Assembly: GCA_022565665.1 (NCBI GenBank)
Contig: JAIUMI010000009.1
Coordinates: 1-64,000 of the forward strand
Length of the DNA: 64,000 nucleotides
DNA from: Glycocaulis sp.
Lineage (GTDB): Bacteria; Pseudomonadota; Alphaproteobacteria; Caulobacterales; Maricaulaceae
Direction: 5' to 3'
Under the pieces are notes generated by a model, which had not been told where the DNA came from, did no database searches, and worked only from the letters and a program-made list of their open reading frames with translations. A program made the position numbers and the translations under genes. Below, piece after piece: positions 25,815-34,707 of this stretch (positions within the stretch are counted from its first letter, which is position 1; each line of letters opens with the position of its first letter).

Positions 25815-26260
25815 TGGATGTGCTCCAGCCTGCCTATGAGGTCTTCAAGGCCCTGCATATCGTTGCCGTCATCTTCTGGATGGCCGGTATGCTCTACCTG
25901 CCGCGCCTCTTCGTCTATCATCATGGCGCGGCGGCAGGCGGCGAGCTGGAAACCGCGCTTCTCAAGCAGGAAAAAAACCTCAACCGCATCATCATGGGCC
26001 CGGCCCTGATCGCAGTCTGGCTGTTTGCCGGCCTGATGATTGCCACCAATCCGGCGCTGCTTTCGCAGGGCTGGTTTCATGGCAAGCTGGTGCTGGTAAT
26101 CGCGCTTTCGGGCATACACGGATTTTATGCCGCCAGCGTGAAACGCTTTGCCAGGGGCGAGCGCCCGCGCACCGAGCGCTTCTGGCGGATCATGAACGAG
26201 GTGCCCGCGATTGCGGCCATCGTGATCGTGATACTGGCCGTGGTGAAGCCTTTCGCTTGA
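25814..26260 (+). CDS. hemJ: Protoporphyrinogen IX oxidase HemJ
   Basis: Integral-membrane oxidase that makes protoporphyrin IX, replacing HemG/HemY in many alphaproteobacteria. It is 148 aa with four membrane helices; the conserved His is in KALHIVAVIFWMAGMLYLPRLFVYH and the conserved Lys/Arg region is in FHGKLVLV. It overlaps hemH by one base (TGATG), so the last two haem steps are translationally coupled. I chose ATG 25814 over the TTG 3 nt before. Confidence 0.93.
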   Translation: MDVLQPAYEVFKALHIVAVIFWMAGMLYLPRLFVYHHGAAAGGELETALLKQEKNLNRIIMGPALIAVWLFAGLMIATNPALLSQGWFHGKLVLVIALSGIHGFYAASVKRFARGERPRTERFWRIMNEVPAIAAIVIVILAVVKPFA

Positions 26261-26557
26261 CGCCTGCCAAGGCTTGTGTCAGGGCTTTAAAGGAAAGCTG
26301 ACCGTCTGCGGGCAGCTTCCCCCCTTTCCTCCGTGAAGACGTGCTCCTGACCCAATGAGGGCTGCGCTTCACACCCAACGCTAAACCCATACCCCGCCAA
26401 CGCTCGGCGCCACAGGCCAGATGCAAGGGCGGGAACGGAACTTGCACACCGCCCCGCGGCGTTAGCCCAATGGGTGATGTGCGATGATCCGTACCGCCGC
26501 AGCATCCGCAACCTGCCTGATCGCCCGTCCTGTTCTCCCCGCAAGAAGACCATCACG
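26261..26557. other. hemJ-rho intergenic leader
   Basis: 297 bp with no gene-like frame that is not a shadow of flanking genes. A stem-loop GGAAAGCTG...CAGCTTCC lies at about 26291-26320 before a pyrimidine run, a possible hemJ terminator. The C- and G-poor/rich alternation upstream of rho could serve Rho-dependent autoregulation as in other bacteria, but no specific signal is seen. Confidence 0.35.
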
Positions 26558-27892
26558 ATGAATGACGAAACCGATTTCGACGACGCCGAAGACCAGGCTC
26601 CCGAGCGCGAACCGCGCGCGCCGGACGGGCGGCGCATGTCGCTGCAGGAGCTGAAGGAGAAATCCCCGGCTGACCTTCTGCAGCTCGCCGAGAGCCTCGA
26701 CATCGAGAACGCCGCCTCGCTGCGCAAGCAGGGCATGATGTTCGCCATCCTCAAGGCGCTGGCCGAAGAGGGTGTGGAAATTCATGGCGGCGGCACGCTG
26801 GAAGTGCTGCAGGACGGGTTCGGCTTCCTGCGCGCGCCGGAATCCAACTATCTCGCCGGGCCGGACGACATCTATGTGTCGCCCAGCCAGATCCGCAAAT
26901 TCGGCCTGCGCAATGGCGATACGGTGGAGGGCGAGATCCGCGCGCCGCGCGATGGCGAGCGCTATTTTGCGCTGCTCAAGGTCAATTCAATCAATTTCCA
27001 GCCGACCGAAAAGGCCAAGCACAAGGTCCATTTCGACAACCTGACGCCGCTTTATCCCGACAGCCGGTTCCTGATGGAGAACCCCGATCCGACCAAGAAG
27101 GACCGGACGGGCAGGGTGATCGACATTGTGGCCCCGCTCGGCAAGGGCCAGCGCGCGCTGATCGTCGCGCCGCCGCGCACCGGTAAAACCATGGTGCTGC
27201 AGAATATCGCCCACGCCATCGAGACCAATCATCCCGAATGCTACCTCATGGTGCTGCTCATCGATGAGCGCCCGGAGGAAGTGACCGACATGCAGCGCAC
27301 GGTGAAGGGCGAGGTCATCGCCTCCACCTTCGATGAACCGGCCACGCGTCACGTCCAGGTCGCCGAAATGGTGATCGAGAAGGCCAAGCGCCTCGTGGAG
27401 CATGGCCGCGATGTAGTGATCCTGCTGGATTCCATCACGCGCCTGGGCCGTGCCTATAACACCGTGGTGCCAAGCTCCGGCAAGGTGCTGACCGGCGGTG
27501 TGGACGCCAATGCCCTGCAGCGTCCGAAACGCTTCTTCGGTGCCGCGCGCAATATCGAGGAGGGTGGCTCGCTGACCATTATCGCCACCGCGCTGATCGA
27601 TACCGGCAGCCGCATGGACGAGGTGATCTTCGAGGAGTTCAAGGGCACGGGTAACTCGGAAATCGTCCTTGACCGCAAGGTCGCCGACAAGCGCGTCTTC
27701 CCGGCCATCGACATCCTCAAGTCCGGCACCCGGAAAGAGGAGCTGCTGGTCGACAGGAAGAATCTCGCCAAGACCTATGTCCTGCGCCGTATCCTCAACC
27801 CGATGGGCCCGCAGGACGCGATCGACTTCCTGCTCGGTAAGCTCAAAGAGACCAAGACGAACGACGAATTCTTCGATTCGATGAATACGTAG
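26558..27892 (+). CDS. rho: Transcription termination factor Rho
   Basis: Hexameric RNA helicase that ends transcription. The start ATG 26558 gives 444 aa: the Rho_N helix bundle ([19 protein letters not shown]), the cold-shock RNA-binding domain ([23 protein letters not shown]), and the RecA-like ATPase with Walker A PPRTGKT and Q/R loops ([12 protein letters not shown]). The frame is open further upstream but the added residues are not Rho-like. A 40-nt stem-loop follows the stop. Confidence 0.96.
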   Translation: MNDETDFDDAEDQAPEREPRAPDGRRMSLQELKEKSPADLLQLAESLDIENAASLRKQGMMFAILKALAEEGVEIHGGGTLEVLQDGFGFLRAPESNYLAGPDDIYVSPSQIRKFGLRNGDTVEGEIRAPRDGERYFALLKVNSINFQPTEKAKHKVHFDNLTPLYPDSRFLMENPDPTKKDRTGRVIDIVAPLGKGQRALIVAPPRTGKTMVLQNIAHAIETNHPECYLMVLLIDERPEEVTDMQRTVKGEVIASTFDEPATRHVQVAEMVIEKAKRLVEHGRDVVILLDSITRLGRAYNTVVPSSGKVLTGGVDANALQRPKRFFGAARNIEEGGSLTIIATALIDTGSRMDEVIFEEFKGTGNSEIVLDRKVADKRVFPAIDILKSGTRKEELLVDRKNLAKTYVLRRILNPMGPQDAIDFLLGKLKETKTNDEFFDSMNT

Positions 27893-27900
27893 GCTCGGTC

Positions 27901-27940
27901 AGTTCTGCGCTGTCATCCTGAGGGATCGCAGCGCGGAACT
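27901..27940. terminator. Long stem-loop after rho
   Basis: AGTTCTGCGCTG (27901-27912) pairs with CAGCGCGGAACT (27929-27940), and an inner ATCC-TGAG-GGAT hairpin sits in the loop. There is no T-run after it, so it may be a repeat-family palindrome (its core TGTCATCCTGAGG resembles the 13801 element) rather than a simple terminator. Confidence 0.5.
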
Positions 27941-27969
27941 ATCCGCTTTCGTGCTTCGCAAATGGCGCT

Positions 27970-27998
27970 AATCTCCCGCAACAGATTTGCGGGAGATT
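27970..27998 (+). promoter_or_regulatory. Perfect hairpin that buries the ribosome site of the GST gene
   Basis: AATCTCCCGCAA (27970-27981) and TTGCGGGAGATT (27987-27998) form a perfect 12-bp stem with a 5-nt loop. The only Shine-Dalgarno sequence, GGGAGA at 27991-27996, lies inside the right arm, 5 nt before the ATG at 28002. As RNA it would block ribosome binding unless opened, or it could be an operator on DNA. Confidence 0.7.
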
Positions 27999-28001
27999 TC
28001 C

Positions 28002-28631
28002 ATGAGCCATGATTCCAGCCTGATCCTGTTCCACGCGCCCATGACCCGCTCCATCCGCGCCCGCTGGGCGATGGAGGAGATGGGGCTGGATTACCGGCTG
28101 GAGCGCGTGGCCTTTGACCGTGGCAATGTCGGCGGAGATGAGTACCGCAAGATCCACCCCTTGCAGAAAATCCCGGCCCTGAAGGATGGGGACACGGTGG
28201 TCCTGGAATCGGTCGCCATCGTGGAATATCTGATCAACCGCTACGGGCCGACGCCGCTGCGTGTGGACCCGTCGGAGGCCGATTACCCGCGCTATCTGGA
28301 ATGGCTGCACTATGCGGAAGGGTCGTTTGGAATGCCGGTGAGTCTGTTGCTCGCCCACACCACGCTTCTGCCTGAAGCCCAGCGCAATGCGGGCATCGCC
28401 AGATGGGCGAAGATGGAGGTGGACAAGCATCTGGGGCTGATCGCCACGCGGGGCCTTGAGGACCGGGACTGGCTGGCTTCAGACCGGTTCACGGCGGCCG
28501 ACATCTCGGTCGGCTATCTGCTCTATCTGCTAAAGATCATCCGTCAGCTGAAAGACGCGCCGGAACCTGTCCTCGCCTATTGGGAACGCCTCACCGCCAT
28601 GGAGAGCTGGCAGAAGGCAAGTGCGGAGTGA
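28002..28631 (+). CDS. Glutathione S-transferase family protein
   Basis: Thiol transferase or related detoxification enzyme of 209 aa. The N-terminal thioredoxin-like domain has LILFHAPMTRSIRARW and the glutathione-contact region KIPALKDGDTVVLESVAIVEYL; the helical C-terminal domain carries FTAADISVGY. The active-site Ser/Thr near residue 15-17 is consistent with the class. It starts at ATG 28002, just after the hairpin covering its ribosome site. The stop overlaps the GTG of the RDD gene. Confidence 0.9.
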   Translation: MSHDSSLILFHAPMTRSIRARWAMEEMGLDYRLERVAFDRGNVGGDEYRKIHPLQKIPALKDGDTVVLESVAIVEYLINRYGPTPLRVDPSEADYPRYLEWLHYAEGSFGMPVSLLLAHTTLLPEAQRNAGIARWAKMEVDKHLGLIATRGLEDRDWLASDRFTAADISVGYLLYLLKIIRQLKDAPEPVLAYWERLTAMESWQKASAE

Positions 28632-29146
28632 CATTGTTCCTGCGCCGTGTCGTAGCGTATTTCGTTGATTCAATTGTTATACTGGCTTATCTGGCAGCCT
28701 TCACCGGCATCGTGCTGGTTACCGGCCTGTCACTGGATATGTTTGGGCGCCTCGGGCAATGGGCCGTTATCGCGGTGAGCGTAACGCTCCCTGTGATCGT
28801 GTTTTTCTCGGTGGTGGAGTGGCTTACGGGGCGCAGCCCCGGCAAATGGGCGCTAGGGCTGGAAGTGCGCGCACAGAGTTCTGATATGCGCCCTGCAATT
28901 CTTCCCGCACTGTTACGCAATGGCGTGAAATTCCTGCCGTGGGAGATTGCTCATGCCGGGATATGGACCATACCGGGCCAGCCCTTCATTGATCCCCCGG
29001 CAATGCACAATATCGTATTGTTCGCACTGTCCTGGTCTGTTGTGCTGGTACAGATCGGGCTTGTTGCCATGACGGGGCGGGGCATTCACGACCGCGTGGC
29101 CGGATTGCTGGTGGTAAGGCGAAAGCCTACCCCAGATGCTCCTTGA
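28628..29146 (+). CDS. RDD-family membrane protein
   Basis: A 172-aa inner-membrane protein with several helices. The RDD family Arg and Asp residues are seen as RRVVAYFVDS near the N-terminus, GRSPGKWALGLEV in the centre, and GRGIHDRVAGLLVV near the C-terminus. The function of the family is mostly unknown (some members act in Na+/H+ exchange). It starts with GTG inside the stop of the GST gene (GTGA), indicating coupling, and its end overlaps the convergent hydrolase by 20 bp. Confidence 0.83.
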   Translation: MTLFLRRVVAYFVDSIVILAYLAAFTGIVLVTGLSLDMFGRLGQWAVIAVSVTLPVIVFFSVVEWLTGRSPGKWALGLEVRAQSSDMRPAILPALLRNGVKFLPWEIAHAGIWTIPGQPFIDPPAMHNIVLFALSWSVVLVQIGLVAMTGRGIHDRVAGLLVVRRKPTPDAP

Positions 29147-29807
29147 AGAAGGCCATCGTCCGGTTATTGGCCGTATCGGCGTCATCCCCGTGATAATGCT
29201 CTCCGCCAACCCGCGCGAAGGCGTGATCGCGGTCCGGGTACTGATAGAGGGCCACCAGCGGATTGGGCTTTAGGGTGGCAATCACCTTGTCCTGCGCCTC
29301 TTTCGGCACGAATTTGTCCTGCCCGGCAATGTGCAGGAGGAGCGGCTTGGTGATCTTGCCTGCCTCGCCAAGGCGGTCCTGTATCCCCACCCCATAGTAT
29401 CCGACGCTCGCATCGCAATCGGTACGGCAGGCCGTAAGATAGGCCAGTAGCCCGCCAAGGCAGTAGCCGACTGCGCCCACTTTCTCTGCGCCTTCATCCC
29501 GAGCATGGGCAATCGTGGCCGCAATGTCCTCAACGCCTTTGTCGGGATTGAATTTCCCAAACAGATCAAAGGCCTGCTTCCATTCCTCTTCGGTCTGGTC
29601 TGTCAGTTCGATGCCCGGCTTGATGCGCCAGAACAGGTCCGGGCAGATGGCCCGGTAGCCGCTGGCTGCCAGATCATCGCAAATATCGCGCATCACCTGG
29701 TTGATGCCGAAAATTTCCTGGATGACGATGATCGCGGGCCCTTTTCCGCGCGCATAGGCCGAGAAGCTGCCGTCCTTGGTCTTGATGGTGAGCGTTTCAG
29801 CGGCCAT
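29127..29807 (-). CDS. Dienelactone hydrolase family protein
   Basis: Alpha/beta hydrolase of 226 aa with the DLH triad: nucleophile Cys in VGYCLGG, Asp in IAGQDKFVP, and His in DRDHAFAR. VIQEIFGINQVMRDICDDLA is characteristic of carboxymethylenebutenolidase-type enzymes. The real substrate is unknown. It is convergent with the RDD gene, with a 20-bp overlap of the ends. Confidence 0.92.
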   Translation of the reverse strand: MAAETLTIKTKDGSFSAYARGKGPAIIVIQEIFGINQVMRDICDDLAASGYRAICPDLFWRIKPGIELTDQTEEEWKQAFDLFGKFNPDKGVEDIAATIAHARDEGAEKVGAVGYCLGGLLAYLTACRTDCDASVGYYGVGIQDRLGEAGKITKPLLLHIAGQDKFVPKEAQDKVIATLKPNPLVALYQYPDRDHAFARVGGEHYHGDDADTANNRTMAFFKEHLG

Positions 29808-29876
29808 GGGGGCTCCCTTCGGTTGAGCATGAATTGAAGTCTAATAGCATGGTGGCGAGGGGCAAGGAGGTGGGGG

Positions 29877-30467
29877 ATGCTTTTCAAACAGGAGGCGCTG
29901 GCAGGCATCCGGACCGGGAAGGTTACCCTCGCCTTCCGGTGCTGGCGGGCTGCTGCAGTAAGGTCCGGCGGGCAGCAGGTAACCCCTGTTGGCATGATCG
30001 CCTTTGGAGATGTGCGCCGGGTAACGCCCGGCGATATCAGCCTGGCTGATGCGCAGGCTGCTGGATATGAGTCCAAAAGCGCTCTGTTGAAGGCGCTGGA
30101 AGGCCGGGCGGGGGAAATCTGGCGCATCGAGGTTTCTTTCGCCGGCGATGATCCGCGTATTGGCTTGCGGGAAAACACAGATATGAGTTTGCAGCACATT
30201 GCGGCACGGCTGGATAGGTTTGACCGCGCTGCCGAACAACCATGGACGCGCACGGTGTTGGCGCTGATCGCATCTCGCCCCGGTGTACGCGCGGCGGAGC
30301 TTGCCGCTGGGCTGGGCGAGGAGAGGGCGAGGTTCAAGCGCAGGGTGAGAAACCTGAACGCGCTCGGGCTGACACTGAGCCTGCAGACCGGGTATCAGTT
30401 GTCTCCGCGCGGAAAGGCGTATCTTGACGCCTTGGACAGGCTCGCCAACCGGTCTTCCACACCGTAG
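29877..30467 (+). CDS. Unrecognised protein: PUA/ASCH-like N-terminus with winged-helix C-terminus
   Basis: A 196-aa protein I do not recognise by name. The first half (LFKQEALAGIRTGKVTLAFRCW, VTPVGMIAFGDVRRV, IWRIEVSFAG) reads like an ASCH/PUA-type RNA-binding beta barrel. The second half (TRTVLALIASRPGVRAAELAAG, RVRNLNALGLTLSLQTGYQLSPRG) reads like a winged helix of the MarR/ArsR kind. The strong ribosome site AAGGAGG lies upstream of ATG 29877. It is followed by a small gene and mnmE on the same strand. A nucleic-acid-binding role is inferred only. Confidence 0.65.
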   Translation: MLFKQEALAGIRTGKVTLAFRCWRAAAVRSGGQQVTPVGMIAFGDVRRVTPGDISLADAQAAGYESKSALLKALEGRAGEIWRIEVSFAGDDPRIGLRENTDMSLQHIAARLDRFDRAAEQPWTRTVLALIASRPGVRAAELAAGLGEERARFKRRVRNLNALGLTLSLQTGYQLSPRGKAYLDALDRLANRSSTP

Positions 30468-30512
30468 GGTGTGGACCTCTATGCGCACGCAAAAGGAGGG
30501 AGCGAGGCAGGC

Positions 30513-30752
30513 ATGAAGGTCAATATCGAAATCGAATGCACCCCTGCGGAGGCTCGCGCCTTTTTTGGCCTGCCCGACGTAACGCCGCTTAACGAACAGC
30601 TTGTCGAGGAAATGAGCAAGCGAATGAGCGAGAACATGGCCGCGATGGAGCCTGAGGCGCTGATGCGCAACTGGATGACGGTTGGAGGCGAGTGGCAGAA
30701 GCAGTTCATGTCCCTGATGGGCCAGGCCGCCTCCGGCAAGTCCGGCAGCTAG
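30513..30752 (+). CDS. Small conserved protein of DUF6489 type
   Basis: A 79-aa acidic helical protein (MKVNIEIECTPAEARAFFGLPD, then a helix LVEEMSKRMSENM). It matches the short alphaproteobacterial protein family found immediately upstream of mnmE. AAAAGGAGGG lies at 30491-30500. It ends 10 bp before mnmE, so the two are probably one transcript. The function is unknown; a link to phasin-like or membrane-associated helices cannot be shown. Confidence 0.75.
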   Translation: MKVNIEIECTPAEARAFFGLPDVTPLNEQLVEEMSKRMSENMAAMEPEALMRNWMTVGGEWQKQFMSLMGQAASGKSGS

Positions 30753-30762
30753 ATTTTTCACG

Positions 30763-32088
30763 ATGGACGACACGATTTTCGCGCTGGCGAGCGGTGCGGG
30801 CCGGGCGGGCATCGCCGTGGTGCGCGCCAGCGGCCCCCTTTGCGCGCCAGCGCTTGAGGCGCTCGCGGGCTCGTTGCCGGTGCCGCGCCTTGCCGGCTTG
30901 CGCGCGCTGAAATCTGCCGATGGTGCGCTGATCGACCGGGCGCTGGTGTTGTGGTTTCCGGCCCCGGCGAGCTTTACCGGCGAGGATGTGGCCGAGTTTC
31001 ATATCCATGGCGGCCTGGCTGTGATCGCGGCGTTGTCTGACGCTCTCATGGCGCAGGGCCTGCGCCCGGCCGGTCCTGGCGAGTTCACCCGGCGCGCCTT
31101 TGAGCGCGGGCGTCTGGATCTCACCGAAGCCGAAGGTCTGGCCGACCTTATAGACGCCGAGACCGAAGCCCAGCGTGCGCAGGCGCTTGCTCAGATGGGC
31201 GGGGCGCTGAGCGGTCTCTATGCCGGGTGGCGCGATCAACTCATTGATATACTTAGTTCTATTGAGGGCGAGATCGATTTTCCCGATGAGGAGGATGTGC
31301 CGGAAAATCTGGCGGCGCGGGCCGGACCGCCGCTGGACGGCCTGATTGACGCGCTTGAAAGTCATCTTGCTGACGGGCGGCGCGGTGAGCAGGTCCGCGA
31401 GGGCTTTACCATTGCCATTATCGGCGCGCCCAACGCGGGCAAATCCTCCCTGCTGAACCATCTTGCCCGGCGCGAGGCGGCCATCGTCTCCGATATCCCC
31501 GGCACCACCCGCGATGTCGTGGAAGTGCGCGATATCCGTGCCGGGTTTGTGGTGCTGTTCGCCGATACGGCGGGCCTGCGTGAAGCTGCAGACGCGATTG
31601 AGGCCGAAGGGGTGAAGCGCGCCCTCGCCCGTGCGGAAGGTGCAGACCTGCGCTGTCTCGTACTCGATGTTTCACGTGAAACATTGTCGGCGGAGTCTGC
31701 GCATCTGCTCCGTCCGGGTGATGTGGTGCTTGCCAATAAGGCAGACCTGTCCGACCGTTCGATTGCAGCGCCAGAGGGTGTGAGATCCTTTGCCGTATCG
31801 GTCAGATCCGGTGCTGGGCTGGGAGTGTTTGAGGCCTGGCTGGACGGAGAGATCACGCGGCGGCTGGGCGCGCGTGAAGCTGTCCCTCTTTCGCGGGTCC
31901 GCCATCGCCAATTGGTGGAACGGGCGCTGGAAAGCCTTGTTGAAGCCCGCCATCGCCTTGCCACCCGCCCGGAACTGGCCGGTGCAGAGGTGAACCGGGC
32001 CATTAGAGCGCTGGGTGAGTTGACAGGTGCGGTAAGCGTGGAAGATGTGCTGGACCGGGTGTTCAGCCAGTTCTGCATCGGCAAATAG
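30763..32088 (+). CDS. mnmE: tRNA modification GTPase MnmE (TrmE)
   Basis: With MnmG it builds the cmnm5 group on U34 of certain tRNAs. It is 441 aa: the N-terminal folate-binding domain ([19 protein letters not shown]), a helical domain carrying the inserted G domain (G1 [10 protein letters not shown]2 TTRD, G3 DTAG, G4 NKAD), and the C-terminal catalytic motif FCIGK with Cys next to the end. A perfect parS site is embedded at 31668-31683. Confidence 0.96.
   Translation: MDDTIFALASGAGRAGIAVVRASGPLCAPALEALAGSLPVPRLAGLRALKSADGALIDRALVLWFPAPASFTGEDVAEFHIHGGLAVIAALSDALMAQGLRPAGPGEFTRRAFERGRLDLTEAEGLADLIDAETEAQRAQALAQMGGALSGLYAGWRDQLIDILSSIEGEIDFPDEEDVPENLAARAGPPLDGLIDALESHLADGRRGEQVREGFTIAIIGAPNAGKSSLLNHLARREAAIVSDIPGTTRDVVEVRDIRAGFVVLFADTAGLREAADAIEAEGVKRALARAEGADLRCLVLDVSRETLSAESAHLLRPGDVVLANKADLSDRSIAAPEGVRSFAVSVRSGAGLGVFEAWLDGEITRRLGAREAVPLSRVRHRQLVERALESLVEARHRLATRPELAGAEVNRAIRALGELTGAVSVEDVLDRVFSQFCIGK
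31668..31683. promoter_or_regulatory. parS centromere site 1 (inside mnmE)
   Basis: The perfect 16-bp palindrome TGTTTCACGTGAAACA is identical to the consensus ParB-binding parS site. It lies 3.0 kb upstream of parA and encodes Val-Ser-Arg-Glu-Thr in MnmE. Confidence 0.96.
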
Positions 32089-32164
32089 GCCGGCCTCCAT
32101 CTCGACTTTGGTCCCGCCTTCGCGTATGGAAGCGGCCCGCCGGCAAAGGAGGCCGGAGAGACCC

Positions 32165-34063
32165 ATGCGCCTTGAAACCTTGCCCGCTGCCGAGGCTGCC
32201 GCCCGGCGCTGGGATGTCATCACTATCGGGGGTGGTCACGCCGGCTGCGAAGCCGCGAGTGCGGCTGCGCGCCTGGGCGCACGCACGCTGCTCCTGACCC
32301 ACAAGGCCGCGACGATTGGCGAGATGAGCTGCAATCCGGCGATTGGCGGGCTCGGCAAGGGCCATCTGGTGCGTGAGGTCGATGCGCTGGACGGTCTGAT
32401 GGGGCGGGTGGCCGATGCGTCCGGCATCCAGTTTCGCATGCTGAACGCCTCGAAGGGTCCGGCTGTCCGCGGGCCGCGCACACAGTCCGACCGTAAGCTC
32501 TATCGCGAGGCGATGCAGGCCGCGATTGGCGCGGCGGAGAATCTGTCCGTAACCGAAGCGGCCGCCGAAGACCTGATCGTGGAGAACGGGTGCTGTGCCG
32601 GTGTTGTGGACGGTGAGGGCCGGGCATATCGCGCGGGCGCGGTGGTTCTGACCACGGGCACCTTCCTTAAAGGTGTTATCCATCGTGGCGAGGAGCGGAT
32701 TCCGGCGGGCCGTGTCGGCGATGCGCCGAGCATTGGCCTCTCGGACCGGCTTTACGGGCTGGGCCTTGCCATGGGGCGGCTGAAAACCGGTACGCCTGCA
32801 CGCCTCGATGGCTCCACGATCGACTGGTCCGGACTCGACATGCAGCCCGCCGATGACGCGCCCGTGCCCTTTTCCTTCCTGACGGACAAGATCACCGTGC
32901 CGCAGATCGCGTGCGGGATCACCCGCACGACCGAACGTACGCACGAGATCATAGCGGCCAATCTCGGCCATTCGGCCGTCTATGGCGGGCGCATTGCCGG
33001 GCGCGGCCCGCGCTACTGCCCGTCCATCGAGGACAAGGTGGTGCGGTTTGCCGACCGGACGAGCCATCAGGTGTTTCTCGAGCCCGAAGGGCTGGATGAC
33101 GACACCATCTATCCCAATGGCATCTCGACGAGCTTGCCCGATGCGATCCAGGATGCGTTCCTGCAAACCATTCCGGGCCTGGAACGCGTGAAGGTGCGCC
33201 GCTATGGCTATGCCATCGAGTATGATTATGTCGATCCGCGCGAGCTGAGTGCGACCCTTGGCGTGCGCAAGCTGCCGGGGCTCTGGCTGGCGGGGCAGAT
33301 CAATGGCACGACAGGATATGAAGAAGCGGCCGCACAAGGACTTATGGCGGGCTTCAACGCCGCCTTGGCGGTGTCCGGCTCCGATCCCTTCATCCTCGAC
33401 CGCTCACAGGCCTATATCGGCGTGATGATCGACGATCTGGTGACGCGCGGCGTCACCGAGCCCTATCGCATGTTCACCTCGCGCGCCGAATACCGGCTTT
33501 CGCTGCGAGCCGACAATGCGGATCAGCGCCTGACCCCTGAAGCCATCCGTCTGGGCGCGGCGAGCGTTTCACGTGAAACGTCCTTCCGTGAGCGCATGAC
33601 GGCACTCGACGCGGCGCGCGCGCGTCTGGACGCGCTGAACCTCACCCCGGCCGAGGCCCGCAAGGCAGGATTGGAGATCAATCAGGACGGCAAGCGCCGG
33701 ACGGCCATGGAGCTGATCGGCCATCCGCAGGTCGGCTGGGATGCGGTCTGCCGGGTCTGGCCGGAGATTGCGGACCTGCGCCGGGCCATTGCCACGCAGG
33801 TCCGGAACGAGGCCGTCTATCACGGTTATCTCGATCGGCAGGAAGCCGACATTGTCGCCTTCCGCAAGGATGAGGGCGTGCGCATTCCTGCCGGGTTTGA
33901 CTATTCCGGTGTCGGCGGCCTTTCCAATGAGGTCCGCGAGAAGCTGATAAAGGCGCAACCCGCCACGCTCGGCCAGGCCGGGCGCGTTGAAGGCGTGACG
34001 CCGGGCGCCTTGACGGCCCTGCTGGCGCATCTGCGCCGCCTCGACCGGAAGCGCGCAGGCTGA
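32165..34063 (+). CDS. mnmG: tRNA U34 carboxymethylaminomethyl-modifying enzyme MnmG (GidA)
   Basis: FAD-dependent partner of MnmE. I chose ATG 32165 (632 aa, the family's usual size), preceded by GGAGAG; the 40-residue upstream extension of the frame is not GidA-like. The FAD motif [11 protein letters not shown] is at about residues 20-30, with [29 protein letters not shown], and the C-terminal helical domain ([17 protein letters not shown]). A parS-type site is embedded at 33565-33580. Its stop shares one base with the rsmG start. Confidence 0.96.
   Translation: MRLETLPAAEAAARRWDVITIGGGHAGCEAASAAARLGARTLLLTHKAATIGEMSCNPAIGGLGKGHLVREVDALDGLMGRVADASGIQFRMLNASKGPAVRGPRTQSDRKLYREAMQAAIGAAENLSVTEAAAEDLIVENGCCAGVVDGEGRAYRAGAVVLTTGTFLKGVIHRGEERIPAGRVGDAPSIGLSDRLYGLGLAMGRLKTGTPARLDGSTIDWSGLDMQPADDAPVPFSFLTDKITVPQIACGITRTTERTHEIIAANLGHSAVYGGRIAGRGPRYCPSIEDKVVRFADRTSHQVFLEPEGLDDDTIYPNGISTSLPDAIQDAFLQTIPGLERVKVRRYGYAIEYDYVDPRELSATLGVRKLPGLWLAGQINGTTGYEEAAAQGLMAGFNAALAVSGSDPFILDRSQAYIGVMIDDLVTRGVTEPYRMFTSRAEYRLSLRADNADQRLTPEAIRLGAASVSRETSFRERMTALDAARARLDALNLTPAEARKAGLEINQDGKRRTAMELIGHPQVGWDAVCRVWPEIADLRRAIATQVRNEAVYHGYLDRQEADIVAFRKDEGVRIPAGFDYSGVGGLSNEVREKLIKAQPATLGQAGRVEGVTPGALTALLAHLRRLDRKRAG
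33565..33580. promoter_or_regulatory. parS site 2 (inside mnmG)
   Basis: CGTTTCACGTGAAACG is a perfect 16-bp palindrome that differs from the parS consensus only at the two outer bases. It again encodes Val-Ser-Arg-Glu-Thr. Confidence 0.9.
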
Positions 34064-34707
34064 TGCACGAACGGGCGTTCGATGCAGCGGCGTTTCAGGC
34101 CGCAACAGGTGTTTCACGTGAAACACTGGATCGGTTCGAGACCTGGCGGCGGCTTCTGATCGAGTGGAGCAAGCATACCAATCTGGTCAGCCGGTCCACG
34201 CTTGATGATTTCTGGTTCCGCCATGCCTATGATAGCTGGCAACTCCTGCGGCTGGCGCCCGAAGGTGCGCGGTATTGGGTTGATATCGGCGCCGGCGCGG
34301 GGTTTCCGGGCCTCGCTCTGGCGATCACCCTCGCCGAGACCGCACCGGGCGAGGTCCGCGTCACCCTGATCGAATCCATCGGCAAGAAAGCTGCCTTCCT
34401 GCGTGCGGTCATCGAGGAAACCGGCATCCGGGCGGATGTGATCACGGCCCGCGCCGAGGAGGTCAGCGCCCTGCCGTCCTGCGATGTGGTGACGGCCCGC
34501 GCGGTCGCGCCGCTCGCGAAATTGCTCACATGGATGCAGCCATATGTGGAAAAGGGCGCAATTGCGCTGATTCCAAAGGGTGCACGTCACGAAGAGGAAT
34601 TGACCGATGCCCGGAAAAGCTGGACCTTTGAGGCCAGTCTTCATGCCAGCCTTACCAGTGATGAGGCGGCGATTATCCGCATTGAAAGGCTAACCCGTGC
34701 CCGCTGA
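34063..34707 (+). CDS. rsmG: 16S rRNA m7G527 methyltransferase RsmG (GidB)
   Basis: SAM-dependent methylation of G527 in 16S rRNA, whose loss gives low-level streptomycin resistance in other bacteria. It is 214 aa with TNLVSRSTLDDFW at the N-terminus, the SAM motif VDIGAGAGFPGLALAI, and ARAVAPLAKLLTW. It overlaps mnmG by 1 bp and parA by 11 bp. A third parS site sits at codons 17-21. Confidence 0.95.
   Translation: MHERAFDAAAFQAATGVSRETLDRFETWRRLLIEWSKHTNLVSRSTLDDFWFRHAYDSWQLLRLAPEGARYWVDIGAGAGFPGLALAITLAETAPGEVRVTLIESIGKKAAFLRAVIEETGIRADVITARAEEVSALPSCDVVTARAVAPLAKLLTWMQPYVEKGAIALIPKGARHEEELTDARKSWTFEASLHASLTSDEAAIIRIERLTRAR
34110..34125. promoter_or_regulatory. parS centromere site 3 (inside rsmG)
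   Basis: TGTTTCACGTGAAACA is a perfect 16-bp parS palindrome 572 bp upstream of the parA start, again translated Val-Ser-Arg-Glu-Thr. Confidence 0.96.

Noticed and set aside
32063..33337. 424-aa minus-strand frame
   Set aside because: Antisense shadow of mnmG.
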